Shown in pieces: positions 45,293 to 53,635 of a stretch of DNA of 64,000 bases (the first letter of the stretch is position 1; the number at the start of each line of letters is the position of its first letter). The position numbers were made by a program, and so were the translations under genes. Origin of the DNA: CBDBJK01 sp965206395 (GTDB lineage: Bacteria > Chloroflexota > Dehalococcoidia > Lucifugimonadales > CATOSD01); assembly GCA_965206395.1 (NCBI GenBank), contig CBDBJK010000027.1, positions 6,531 to 70,530 of the forward strand, in the 5' to 3' direction. The notes beneath the pieces were generated by a model. It was not told where the DNA came from and did no database searches. It saw nothing but the letters and a program-made list of their open reading frames with translations.

Positions 45293-47011
45293 TTGCTGCT
45301 CACAGGTCTGCTTATCGTTGTAGTGGTCGCGGCCATAGTCGTGCGTTTATTGCCCGATGGCGACAACTCTGGTGAAGAAGTATCGGTCGCCGATGAACCG
45401 CCTGTTCCGTCTGGCTCCATCCTGGTGACATTAGTCTCTTCCAGTACCAAAGCAGATTGGCTGGATCAAGTCATAGAGCGGTTCAATGCCGAGGATAGGA
45501 AGACGGCTTCGGGCAAGAGCATCGTGGTGCAAGTCAGCCACACGCGGTCAGGTAGTTCGATGGATGCCATCCTCGATGGTAAGTCGAAGCCCATAACCTG
45601 GAGTCCTGGCGACCAGTCCTGGGCTGCTCTAATTAACGAGAAATGGCGGCAACGAGAGAACCGCCCGCTCATTAGTCAGCCGTGCCAGCCCACGGTCTAT
45701 GCCCCTATCGGTTTTGCCATGTGGCGGCCAATGGCCGAAGTGTTGGGTTGGCCCGATACGCCGATTGGTTGGGACACCATTGTCGAACTGGCCGCCGACC
45801 CGAATGCCTGGAAGGCTTACGGCCATCCTGAATGGGACCCATTTCGCTTTGGTCACAGTCATCCCGTTTACTCCAACACCGGGATGCTTTCCCTGACAGC
45901 CTTTGTCTATGGCATTCTCGGCGCTGGCAGCTCGATTTCGGCTGAGCAGGTTTACCAAGTAGAAGAATCGATGCGTTCCCTCGAGCAAAATACCTCCAAG
46001 TACGGTCGCGGATCAACTGCCCTATTCGACCTGATGGTCGAGCAAGGCACCGGCTACGTGCATGCCATCGCTGCCTCTGAAGAGACCACACTCCGCTTTA
46101 ACATTAACAAAGCCGACGAATTACGCTTCCCTCTGGCCTTCATTTTCCCGGATGAGGGCACCATCTGGGCCGATCACCCTTACTGCATCCTCGATAACGC
46201 TGATTGGGTAGATGACGCGCACGCGGAAGCCGCCGCTATCTTCCGTGACTATCTTCTATCGCCAGAACAGCAGGCGTTGACTATTGACTACCGCCTGCGT
46301 CCAACTGACAGCAGCATTCCCCTTCACGCGCCCCTCAACCTGGAAAACGGCACCGACCCACGTGTTGGCGTCGACAACGCGATCCTCCTTCCCAGCCCGG
46401 ATGCAGAGGTGAGTGCATCTGTGATCGACCTCTTTATGATTACCAAACGCAAAGCTACCGTCATAATCGTTTTGGACGTTTCCGGCAGTATGCGGGGGGA
46501 AAACATCAAGACCGCGACAGCCGCTACGGCTGAATTCCTAAGCAGGCTTGACCCCGACGATGAGGTGGCCGTCTTAACCTTTAGCGATAATGTTGTCACC
46601 TTGTCTGATCCAGCCACCGTCCGCAACGTCGTCGAAGGGCTGTCATCGCGGGTTCGTACCCTTACGGCCCTTGGCAGCACTGCCCTTCACGCAGCCGTCT
46701 GCAGGGCGACCGCGCTGGCCGACGAACTGCGAGTTGAGGACGAGGCGCAAGGTGAGTCGCGGTTGTACGGTATCGTTCTCCTTTCTGATGGCGACGATAC
46801 GACAGGAGAGCCAACGGAACAACAGATGTTCACTATGTGCATCCCGAACAACGCTGAGGTGGATGGCTTCAAAATCTTCCCTATCGCCTTTGGCGGTGAC
46901 GCCAATGAGACGCTCCTGCGGCGATTAGCTTTGAAAACTGGCGGGAAGCTGTTCACGGCAGACCCCGATTCCATCAGTGATGTTTACCTCGCTATTTCGG
47001 CGGAGCAGTAA
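45293..47011 (+). CDS. Membrane-anchored solute-binding and VWA domain protein, copy 1 (start disrupted)
   Basis: About 572 residues. A hydrophobic signal anchor (LLTGLLIVVVVAAIVVRLL) is followed by a type II solute-binding domain (about residues 40-360: ILVTLVSSSTKADWLDQVIERF, PIGFAMWRPMAEVLGWP, IFPDEGTIWADHPYCILDNA). A VWA domain follows (about 385-570) with the MIDAS DVSGSM, the Thr in GSTALHAAV and SDGDDT. The ribosome site GAGGAGGA (45264-45271) is placed for ATG 45279, whose frame closes after 14 codons; one added T near 45294 would give MKRLLLLLTGLLIVV. The present frame has only TTG 45293, so expression is doubtful. Confidence 0.8.
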   Translation: MLLTGLLIVVVVAAIVVRLLPDGDNSGEEVSVADEPPVPSGSILVTLVSSSTKADWLDQVIERFNAEDRKTASGKSIVVQVSHTRSGSSMDAILDGKSKPITWSPGDQSWAALINEKWRQRENRPLISQPCQPTVYAPIGFAMWRPMAEVLGWPDTPIGWDTIVELAADPNAWKAYGHPEWDPFRFGHSHPVYSNTGMLSLTAFVYGILGAGSSISAEQVYQVEESMRSLEQNTSKYGRGSTALFDLMVEQGTGYVHAIAASEETTLRFNINKADELRFPLAFIFPDEGTIWADHPYCILDNADWVDDAHAEAAAIFRDYLLSPEQQALTIDYRLRPTDSSIPLHAPLNLENGTDPRVGVDNAILLPSPDAEVSASVIDLFMITKRKATVIIVLDVSGSMRGENIKTATAATAEFLSRLDPDDEVAVLTFSDNVVTLSDPATVRNVVEGLSSRVRTLTALGSTALHAAVCRATALADELRVEDEAQGESRLYGIVLLSDGDDTTGEPTEQQMFTMCIPNNAEVDGFKIFPIAFGGDANETLLRRLALKTGGKLFTADPDSISDVYLAISAEQ

Positions 47012-47054
47012 ATCCTGTGAGTTCTCTGCAATGAGACAACCTGTAGGAGGCGAA

Positions 47055-47951
47055 GTGAATTGTCCTAAGTGTAGCTTTGACTACGGCATGAGGGTGGAAG
47101 AGTTCAACTTCTGCCCCAAGTGCGGCGAACGCCTTCCCGATCTTCCTCAACTGAGCCAGACGGCGTGGAGGCGAGTCCAGTTGACAGACCTGGTTTTTTC
47201 ATTCGTCCGCTTGATCGCGCCAGGAATGTTGGGCGGAGGAATAGCTCTCTGGTTCATGGGGCCGGCCTGGTTCGCATATACCGAGACACTGACGGTACGC
47301 GTTATCAGCATAGTCTTGATGATTGGAGGCCCGCTGCTCTTTGCCCTGGCTCTGGCTGCCAGGAAGCTGGCCGAGGACATGGCCCTGCGCGGCGCGGCCA
47401 AGAACCCAGAAGATAGGAGGCCCGCGAACATCTACCTGCTGCTTGACGTGAGCAGGAGCATGGAAGGAAGCAAGCTTTCCAGCGCCAAGAAAGCGTTAGG
47501 GTCTTTCCTTGCCCAGGTTAATGGCGAACGGGATCACGTGGGTCTAATAACCTTCTCGCACAAAATCAAGGAGGTTCGCCCCTTGGAGCCAGCAGATGGG
47601 GCATCCTTTATTCAGAGCATACAGATGTTGGGAGCCGCCGGGAACACTGCTCTATACGACGCCGTGATCCATGCCATCGGGCACTTTCAACAGATCGAAG
47701 GTTCAGAGCGGAGTAACATCATAATCGCCATGACAGACGGCGAGGACACGGCAAGTAATCATTCGTTAAAGGACATCGACTCCACGATGGCTACGGCAGA
47801 TACGCCTGTTTCCATATTCACCGTCGCCTATGGCTTTGGCGCTGACATGAAAGTGCTGCGGCAGATCGCCCAATGGGGTCATGGTCAGGCATATAAGGCC
47901 AATCGCCGAACAATTAGAAAGCTCTACGAACTGCTCTCGGCGTTCTTTTAG
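47055..47951 (+). CDS. Zinc-ribbon, membrane and VWA domain protein
   Basis: About 298 residues from GTG 47055 (GGAGG 4 bases upstream; ATG 47031 is an alternative). A zinc ribbon CPKCSFDYG...FCPKCGERLPD opens the protein. Two transmembrane helices follow (SFVRLIAPGMLGGGIALWFM and VRVISIVLMIGGPLLFALAL), then a VWA domain with MIDAS residues DVSRSM, Thr in GNTALYDAV and TDGEDT. The ribbon suggests both ends are cytoplasmic and the VWA domain faces the kinase and TelA. It starts 43 bases after the preceding gene. Confidence 0.87.
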   Translation: MNCPKCSFDYGMRVEEFNFCPKCGERLPDLPQLSQTAWRRVQLTDLVFSFVRLIAPGMLGGGIALWFMGPAWFAYTETLTVRVISIVLMIGGPLLFALALAARKLAEDMALRGAAKNPEDRRPANIYLLLDVSRSMEGSKLSSAKKALGSFLAQVNGERDHVGLITFSHKIKEVRPLEPADGASFIQSIQMLGAAGNTALYDAVIHAIGHFQQIEGSERSNIIIAMTDGEDTASNHSLKDIDSTMATADTPVSIFTVAYGFGADMKVLRQIAQWGHGQAYKANRRTIRKLYELLSAFF

Positions 47952-48004
47952 GTCAAGGCAATGCGTAATGCTATCGCAGTGGGAATAACGAGGAGATGAG
48001 TCAG

Positions 48005-49900
48005 ATGAAACCACTTACGTTGGCGCTCGGAGGTCTATTTATAGTTGCTGTGATCGCGGCCTTGGGTGTACGTTTCACATCAGTCGGAGATATATTCGAC
48101 AGGACTGAGCCGGTTGTGGTAGTCCACTGGACTACGGGCCATCTGACGCGGGACGGGCTGCTGAAAGACATGGCCATACAATTCAACAAGGCCAAACACA
48201 AGACGAAATCCGGTGCGAAGGTCGTTGTTGAGGTCTACGATGCCCCTTCGGAGTTGCAGGGCGAATACTTGAGCGAGCTGCTGAGATTCGGAACGCGAAG
48301 GAATCTCCATGAGGAAACCAACGGGTACGTCGTCGAAAACATCCCGGACCCCACTATCGTTACTCCCTCAAGCGCTCACTGGCTGGTAACCCTCAATCAC
48401 GAAGTTGGGCGCTCCGTGGCCGACATAGACGCCGCCGATAGCATCGTCCGCCCGGTTATCGGCATCGTCACCTACGAGGAGATGGCGAAATGTCTCGGCT
48501 GGCCCGAAAAGCAAATAGGCTTCGAGGACATAATAGCGTTGAGAGACGACGACCTTGGCTGGGCCAGATACCCCTGTGCCAGGGCCGAATGGGGGCAGAG
48601 GCCTCTGTTGGCCTTCACCGACCCAACTACCTCCAGCACCAGACGTAGTTTACATCTCGCACTCTACTCCTTTGCAGCGAACAAATTGCCGGAGGATCTC
48701 ACTGTCGAGGATGTGAATGATCTGGATGTCGTTAACTACGTCAAGAAGTTCCAGGGCCTTATAGACCACTATCTGATTGGCACAACCGTTTTGAACACAA
48801 AGATCTATCAGGGGCCACGCTACGGCCACTTCTTCATTATGCCTGAGGACAACCTCATCCATCTCTACGAGGGAACCGAAAAGTCCTACATGAACGGAAT
48901 AAAGACCACGGCTCCTCCCATCGAGGCCCGCATGGTCATGATCTATCCGAAGGAAGGCTCCATGCCTCGCAACAACTGCGCCTGCATTGTTCGGGCAGAC
49001 TGGGTGAGCGAAGAGCATGTTGAGGCGTCACAGCAGTGGATTGACTACATTCGGGAAGATGAGCAGCAGCGGACGTTCATGACGGCGGGTTTTCGGCCAG
49101 GGACAGACCTCGATCTCAACTTCCAGGGGAGCAAAATTACTAAAGAGTTTGGATTGAACCCGGATGAACCAAAAGTAGTGCTCAATCCTTCGCTGACCAG
49201 GCCGGAGGTTGCCGCAGCCATCGACGAAAACTGGGAGCAAGTCAAGAGGCCTGGCATTGTGACCTTCGTGGCGGATACTTCCGGCTCTATGGCTGGTGGC
49301 AAGCTTCAGCAGGCCAAGGATGGATTGATAGGCGCTCTCGACGCTATGGCCAGGAACAACAAGGTCGGCTTTCTGTCCTTCGACGACACGGTCAATACTC
49401 GCATCCCTGTTGCGCCACTCGAAGTGAATCGCTTTGTCATCGCTGGTGCTGTGCAAAAGCTGAGAGCAGGAGGCCAGACCGCGCTTTACGACGCCATCAA
49501 AGCTGGAGTCGAGATGACTGATTCCGTTGAGGGAGATGCCGATGCCATTCGCGCAGTGGTTGTCCTGACAGACGGTCAGGCGAACCAGGGCAAAACGAAG
49601 GTGGATGAACTAATACACATGATATCCATTCCTGACGAGTTCCCTATCCGTGATTTTCAGGGTTTCGTGAGTGATTCATGGGCGACAGACGAAAATGGAA
49701 GGAGAATAACTAAACAAGACATAATTGGCACCGGGCTGGCTCTGGATACACGTCATCCAATTCAGATCTTCTTCATAGGTATAGGTGATGCCGATCTGGA
49801 TATTGGCAGGTTGCTTGCTGGAGCGACCGGCGCAGAATTTCAGGGTGTCACCGAGGATGATTTGGCCGAAGTGCTAGAGGAGTTCAGCAAGTACTTTTAA
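48005..49900 (+). CDS. Membrane-anchored solute-binding and VWA domain protein, copy 2
   Basis: 631 residues. ATG 48005 lies 9 bases after GAGGAG; an earlier in-frame ATG at 47996 abuts the ribosome site. Signal anchor LALGGLFIVAVIAALGVRF; solute-binding domain about residues 35-395 (VVVVHWTTGHLTRDGLLKDM, GIVTYEEMAKCLGWPEKQIG, YPKEGSMPRNNCACIVRADW). The VWA domain about 420-630 has MIDAS DTSGSM, GGQTALYDAI and TDGQAN. It has about the same layout as the 45293 protein but is diverged, so the pair is an old duplication. Both should face outward, anchored at the N-terminus. Confidence 0.9.
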   Translation: MKPLTLALGGLFIVAVIAALGVRFTSVGDIFDRTEPVVVVHWTTGHLTRDGLLKDMAIQFNKAKHKTKSGAKVVVEVYDAPSELQGEYLSELLRFGTRRNLHEETNGYVVENIPDPTIVTPSSAHWLVTLNHEVGRSVADIDAADSIVRPVIGIVTYEEMAKCLGWPEKQIGFEDIIALRDDDLGWARYPCARAEWGQRPLLAFTDPTTSSTRRSLHLALYSFAANKLPEDLTVEDVNDLDVVNYVKKFQGLIDHYLIGTTVLNTKIYQGPRYGHFFIMPEDNLIHLYEGTEKSYMNGIKTTAPPIEARMVMIYPKEGSMPRNNCACIVRADWVSEEHVEASQQWIDYIREDEQQRTFMTAGFRPGTDLDLNFQGSKITKEFGLNPDEPKVVLNPSLTRPEVAAAIDENWEQVKRPGIVTFVADTSGSMAGGKLQQAKDGLIGALDAMARNNKVGFLSFDDTVNTRIPVAPLEVNRFVIAGAVQKLRAGGQTALYDAIKAGVEMTDSVEGDADAIRAVVVLTDGQANQGKTKVDELIHMISIPDEFPIRDFQGFVSDSWATDENGRRITKQDIIGTGLALDTRHPIQIFFIGIGDADLDIGRLLAGATGAEFQGVTEDDLAEVLEEFSKYF

Positions 49901-49969
49901 GCAGAGGCAGAATAGATACTTCGTCAACGGGATTTTATCAGGTTGAAATGGAATGAAGGAGGAGAAAAT

Positions 49970-50100
49970 ATGAGACTGCACGGACTGGCAGCCCTGGCTT
50001 TGATGGCGGTGAGCCTGCTCTTGATTGCCTGCGGAGGAGAACCTGCTCCTGCTACTGCGACAACGCAACCTGCTGCTACGGCACAGCCTGAGACCCCTAG
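49970..50100 (+). pseudogene. 5'-nucleotidase lipoprotein, 5' fragment (split by IS)
   Basis: Signal peptide ending in the lipobox LLIACGG (Cys about residue 23), then an Ala/Thr/Pro-rich linker. AAGGAGGAGAAAAT precedes the ATG. The gene is cut after ETPR by an IS5-group element at 50101. Joining 50100 to 51302 restores ETPRVPAAPASGLFRLTILHNNDGES in one frame, giving a 638-residue lipoprotein. Confidence 0.85.
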
Positions 50101-51297
50101 GGATGCTCTGAACAATCGGCTTCAGGCTGGGCCGAGTTGACCGGAGTGGTTTTGGGGGCGTTAAATTGCCTCATGGCACCGTGGTGAGGGTTATTGTCGG
50201 CCTACAACCGGCCCTGACAGGGCCTTTCGCCGCCCTTAGCCCTGATTTTGGGCGCACTTATACAAGGTCTCACGCCGCCAGGTACTGTTCGGCCCTCATC
50301 AAGTTGGCAAACCCCAGCAGCGTCATCAGCCGCTGCGTGTTCTTGGACAGCCCCCTGTAGCGGACCTTGGCGTAGCCGAAGTGCCGCTTGATGTACAGGA
50401 ACGGATGCTCCACCTTAGCTCTGACCGACGCTTTGCGCTTCTCCGACACCGCCTCAGGGCTCCCAGGCTCCAGCTTCCGACGCTGGCCGGGCCTCATCGC
50501 CACCTGCCACTCCACGTCCAAGCCCCGGTTCCCCGGCCTCTTGTCAACTCCCTGATACCCAGCATCTCCCCACACCTGAGACTCCCCACCGTGCAGCAAC
50601 CGGGGCAACTCAGTCAGGTCATGCACGTTCGCAGATGTCGTGGTCATGCTGTGCACCACTCCCGTCTGCGAGTCCACACCGATGTGCACCTTCATCCCGA
50701 AGTGCCACTCGTTACCCTTCTTCGTCTGGTGCATCTCGGGGTCGCGCTCTTTAGCCCGATTCTTCGTCGATGAGGGCGCCGCTATGATGCTCGCGTCCAC
50801 TATCGTCCCCTCCTGAAGACGGAGACCCTTGGACTCCAGATAGCGGTTGATCTCCTCGAACAGACCCGCGCCCAACTCATGCTCTTCCAGCAGGTGGCGG
50901 AAGTTCAGAATCGTCGTCTCGTCCGGCAGCGGCCCAGGCAGTCTCAGCCCTACGAACCGCCTCACCGATTCGACCTCATAGAGCATGTCCTCCATCCCAG
51001 GGTCGCTCAGGTTGTAAAACAACTGCACGCAGTGTATCCGTAGCATCACCGATAACTCGTAGGGCCGCCGACCACGACCGGCCTTGGGATAGAACGGTCG
51101 AATGCGCTCTTCCAACTCTTCCCAAGGGATCAGTCCATCCATGCGCTCAAGGAACTTCTCCCGGCGAGTCTTTCGCTTCTTGCTCTCGTAGTCCAAGTCC
51201 GCAAACGTCGGCTGGTTCATTGCCTCTCCTCCCCCGTCTTCAGCCCTTGGCCCTATTTTACTATCCCACAAGCCATCGGGACTTATTCAGAGCATCC
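50101..51297 (-). mobile_element. IS5-group insertion sequence inside the 5'-nucleotidase gene
   Basis: 1197 bases with terminal inverted repeats starting GGATGCTCTGAA and its near complement TTCAGAGCATCC. It is flanked by a CTAG duplication (50097-50100, 51298-51301), the typical IS5-group target. This is a third IS5-family type in the window, distinct from the other two. Confidence 0.93.
50270..51220 (-). CDS. IS5-family transposase (single frame)
   Basis: 316 residues, starting MNQPTFADLDYESKKRKTRR after GGAGGAGAGGCA. The DUF772-like N-terminal part (LSVMLRIHCVQLFYNLSDPG) and the DDE residues are visible: TIVDASIIAAPSSTKN, WGDAGYQGVDKR and RAKVEHPFLYIKRHFG. The frame is complete, so the element may be active. 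Confidence 0.92.
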   Translation of the reverse strand: MNQPTFADLDYESKKRKTRREKFLERMDGLIPWEELEERIRPFYPKAGRGRRPYELSVMLRIHCVQLFYNLSDPGMEDMLYEVESVRRFVGLRLPGPLPDETTILNFRHLLEEHELGAGLFEEINRYLESKGLRLQEGTIVDASIIAAPSSTKNRAKERDPEMHQTKKGNEWHFGMKVHIGVDSQTGVVHSMTTTSANVHDLTELPRLLHGGESQVWGDAGYQGVDKRPGNRGLDVEWQVAMRPGQRRKLEPGSPEAVSEKRKASVRAKVEHPFLYIKRHFGYAKVRYRGLSKNTQRLMTLLGFANLMRAEQYLAA

Positions 51298-53087
51298 CTA
51301 GAGTACCTGCTGCCCCAGCATCGGGCCTCTTTCGGCTGACTATTCTTCACAACAACGACGGCGAGTCCCAGCTTGTGGACCTTGGCCCGGGTCTGGAGGA
51401 CTTCGGAGGCGTGGCCGGTTTCGCCGCAGTAGTGGATCGGGAGAAGCAGGCGGTTGCTTCCAGTAATGTTGGCGCTGGGAAGAATGGGGTGATCATGGTG
51501 TCCTCAGGTGACAACTTCCTGGCTGGGGCCGAGTTTACCGCTGGTCGTCGGGCTGGCATATTTTACGATGCCGTGGCCCTCGACCTGATCGGCTACGACG
51601 CCATTGCCCTGGGCAACCACGACTTCGACCTTGGTCCCGAGGTGCTGGCCGAGTTCATCAAGCAGGTGTCGACAAGCAGGGCGCCTTTCCTCAGCTCAAA
51701 TTTAGACTTCTCTGGTGAGCCTATGCTCCGTGATCTGTTTGACATAGGACGTATCGCGGCAAGTGTTGTTGTAGAGGAAAATGGAGAGAGGATAGGAATT
51801 ATCGGCGCTATCACCCACAACCTTGACACCATCTCCAGCCCTCGAAAAGTAAAGATCATCAGCAACGTGGCGGGTGAGGTTCAGTCCGAGGTGGACCTGC
51901 TGGAGGCCTCTGGGGTCAATAAGATAATCCTCATCAGCCACTTACAAGACCTGGACACCGACATTGCGCTGCTACGTCAGATTCAAGGCGTAGACGTGGT
52001 GGTGGCAGGCGGCGGTGATGAGCTTCTGGCTAATGAATGTGATCTGCTCATCCCCGACGAAGATACTCCCACTGGTCCTTACCCCATCATGGCCACCGAT
52101 CGAGGTGGCAATAGTGTACCGGTAGTCACCACGTCTGGGCAGTACGGCTACCTGGGCAAGCTGGTGGTCACATTCGATACAAACGGCCGCCTGATAGAAA
52201 TAGACCAAAATGTCAGCGGCCCCATCCGTATCGCCCGTGGGGACAACCCCATCTCGGTACGTGCCAACTTTGATGACTGTAGGTTCCTCCTTCAAATCAG
52301 AGACTCGATTCTGAATGGTGAAATGCAAAATAAAGTAATGGCCCGTCTGCTGAATGCCCTCAACGACTTGGCACAGCCCTTCGCCGACAGTCAGGTGGCC
52401 CTGGACAGCCGCCGCAGCGAGGTACGATCCCGGGAGACAAATCTGGGCAACTTGATGGCTGACGCCCTCCTCAGGCAGGCGGCCCGGCTGGCCCCTGATT
52501 ATGGCGCGGCTGTACCCGATGTGGCCATTCAAAACGGCGGTGGCATCCGTGGCGACTCGGTACTGCCCGCAGGGCAGATTCGGGAGTTGGACACCTTTGA
52601 CGTGGCTCCTTTCAACAACCTGGTGACGGTGGTGGAAGAAATCTCCAGAAGTCAGTTCAAGGATATTCTGGAAAATGTAGTGTCTCGTGTCGTGGACGGC
52701 GACACTGCAGGCGGCACTGGACGCTTTGCCCAGGTATCCGGGTTCCGTTTCGAGTGGTCGGAGTCTGGCACTGCCCAGGTTCTTAATCCCGATAGCTCTG
52801 TGAGAGTTCCCGGCACCCGTGTCCAGAAGGTCGTGCTGGATAGTGGCGCCGTCATCATTGGCGGGGGAAGGATAATTTCCGGTGACTCTTTGACCGTAGC
52901 CACTGTCGATTTCCTGGCCCGTGGCGGTGACGAGTATCCCTTCCGGAGCGCGCCCTTCACCGTACTGGGAGTGAGCTATCAGCAAGCCCTGGCGAACTAC
53001 ATCCAGTTGCCTGATGGCCTCAATGGAACGATCACCACTGCCGACTATCCAGAGGGTGGTGAGGGACGCATAAAGCGGCTGCAGTAG
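51298..53087 (+). pseudogene. 5'-nucleotidase/2',3'-cyclic phosphodiesterase lipoprotein, 3' fragment
   Basis: About 595 residues continuing the lipoprotein at 49970. The metallophosphatase part has LTILHNNDGES (metal Asp/His variant), VMVSSGDNFLAG, LGNHDFDLGPEVL and a later His in LISHLQDLDTD. The C-terminal nucleotidase domain has NLMADALLRQAARL, NGGGIRGDSVLPAG and DTFDVAPFNNLVTVVE. It would work outside the membrane, releasing phosphate from nucleotides. Without its signal peptide and start it is not expected to be exported or made. Confidence 0.9.
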
Positions 53088-53239
53088 GCATCCCTCGGTG
53101 TCCTTGCAGTATCAGGATATGTGCTGTGAGGGCACCGAAAGTAACCCAATAGGGCTGACTATTCTGCGCCAAGAAGCGAGTTTAACCTTGTCTAGTGGTC
53201 TCAAATGTATTGTTGGGAATTAGAAATGGAGGAGTCTGG

Positions 53240-53311
53240 TAGGGATGGTTGGATTCGAACCAACGATCTATCGCTTATCAGACGATTGCTCTACCACTGA
53301 GCTACATCCCT
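53240..53311 (-). tRNA. tRNA-Ile (GAT)
   Basis: On the minus strand the acceptor AGGGATG pairs with CATCCCT. The D arm GCTCAGTGGTAGAGC, anticodon loop CTGATAA (anticodon GAT) and T arm GTTGGTTCGAATCCAAC are complete. A genome-encoded CCA follows the discriminator A (to 53237). A T-G pair closes the anticodon stem. Confidence 0.93.
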
Positions 53312-53317
53312 GTGTGG

Positions 53318-53391
53318 TAGGGGCGGAGAGGATCGAACTCCCGACAACTTGTTTGTAAGACAAATGCTCTTACCGCTGAGCTACGCCCCTA
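53318..53391 (-). tRNA. tRNA-Val (TAC)
   Basis: Minus strand: acceptor AGGGGCG/CGCCCCT, anticodon loop CTTACAA (anticodon TAC), T arm GGGAGTTCGATCCTCTC with one wobble pair, encoded CCA after discriminator A (to 53315). It is 6 bases from the tRNA-Ile gene. Confidence 0.94.
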
Positions 53392-53394
53392 TGA

Positions 53395-53468
53395 TACGCC
53401 TGCCTGGACTCGAACCAGGGACCAATGCCTTATGAGAGCATCGCTCTAACCAACTGAGCTACAGGCGT
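53395..53468 (-). tRNA. tRNA-Met (CAT)
   Basis: Minus strand: acceptor ACGCCTG/CAGGCGT, D arm GCTCAGTTGGTTAGAGC, anticodon loop CTCATAA (anticodon CAT), T arm CCTGGTTCGAGTCCAGG. CCA is not encoded (TCA follows the discriminator). The matched first acceptor pair points to an elongator Met tRNA; a lysidine-modified Ile tRNA cannot be excluded. Confidence 0.93.
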
Positions 53469-53635
53469 TTGGTACCCCGGCCAGGTACATTCGTAGGGTT
53501 TCATATCTGCCCGTAACGCCCCATAAAGTGGCAACATTGGCCTGATTTAGCTACGACTTACCCCGATTCTTGGCCCTTGACGTTTTAAGGCGTTCCATGT
53601 AACATCTCTCCAAACGTGGTAACAGAGAGGGGAAT

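Noticed and set aside
50381..50773. A 130-codon plus-strand frame inside the IS at 50101
   Set aside because: It is antisense to the intact transposase and has no supporting features.
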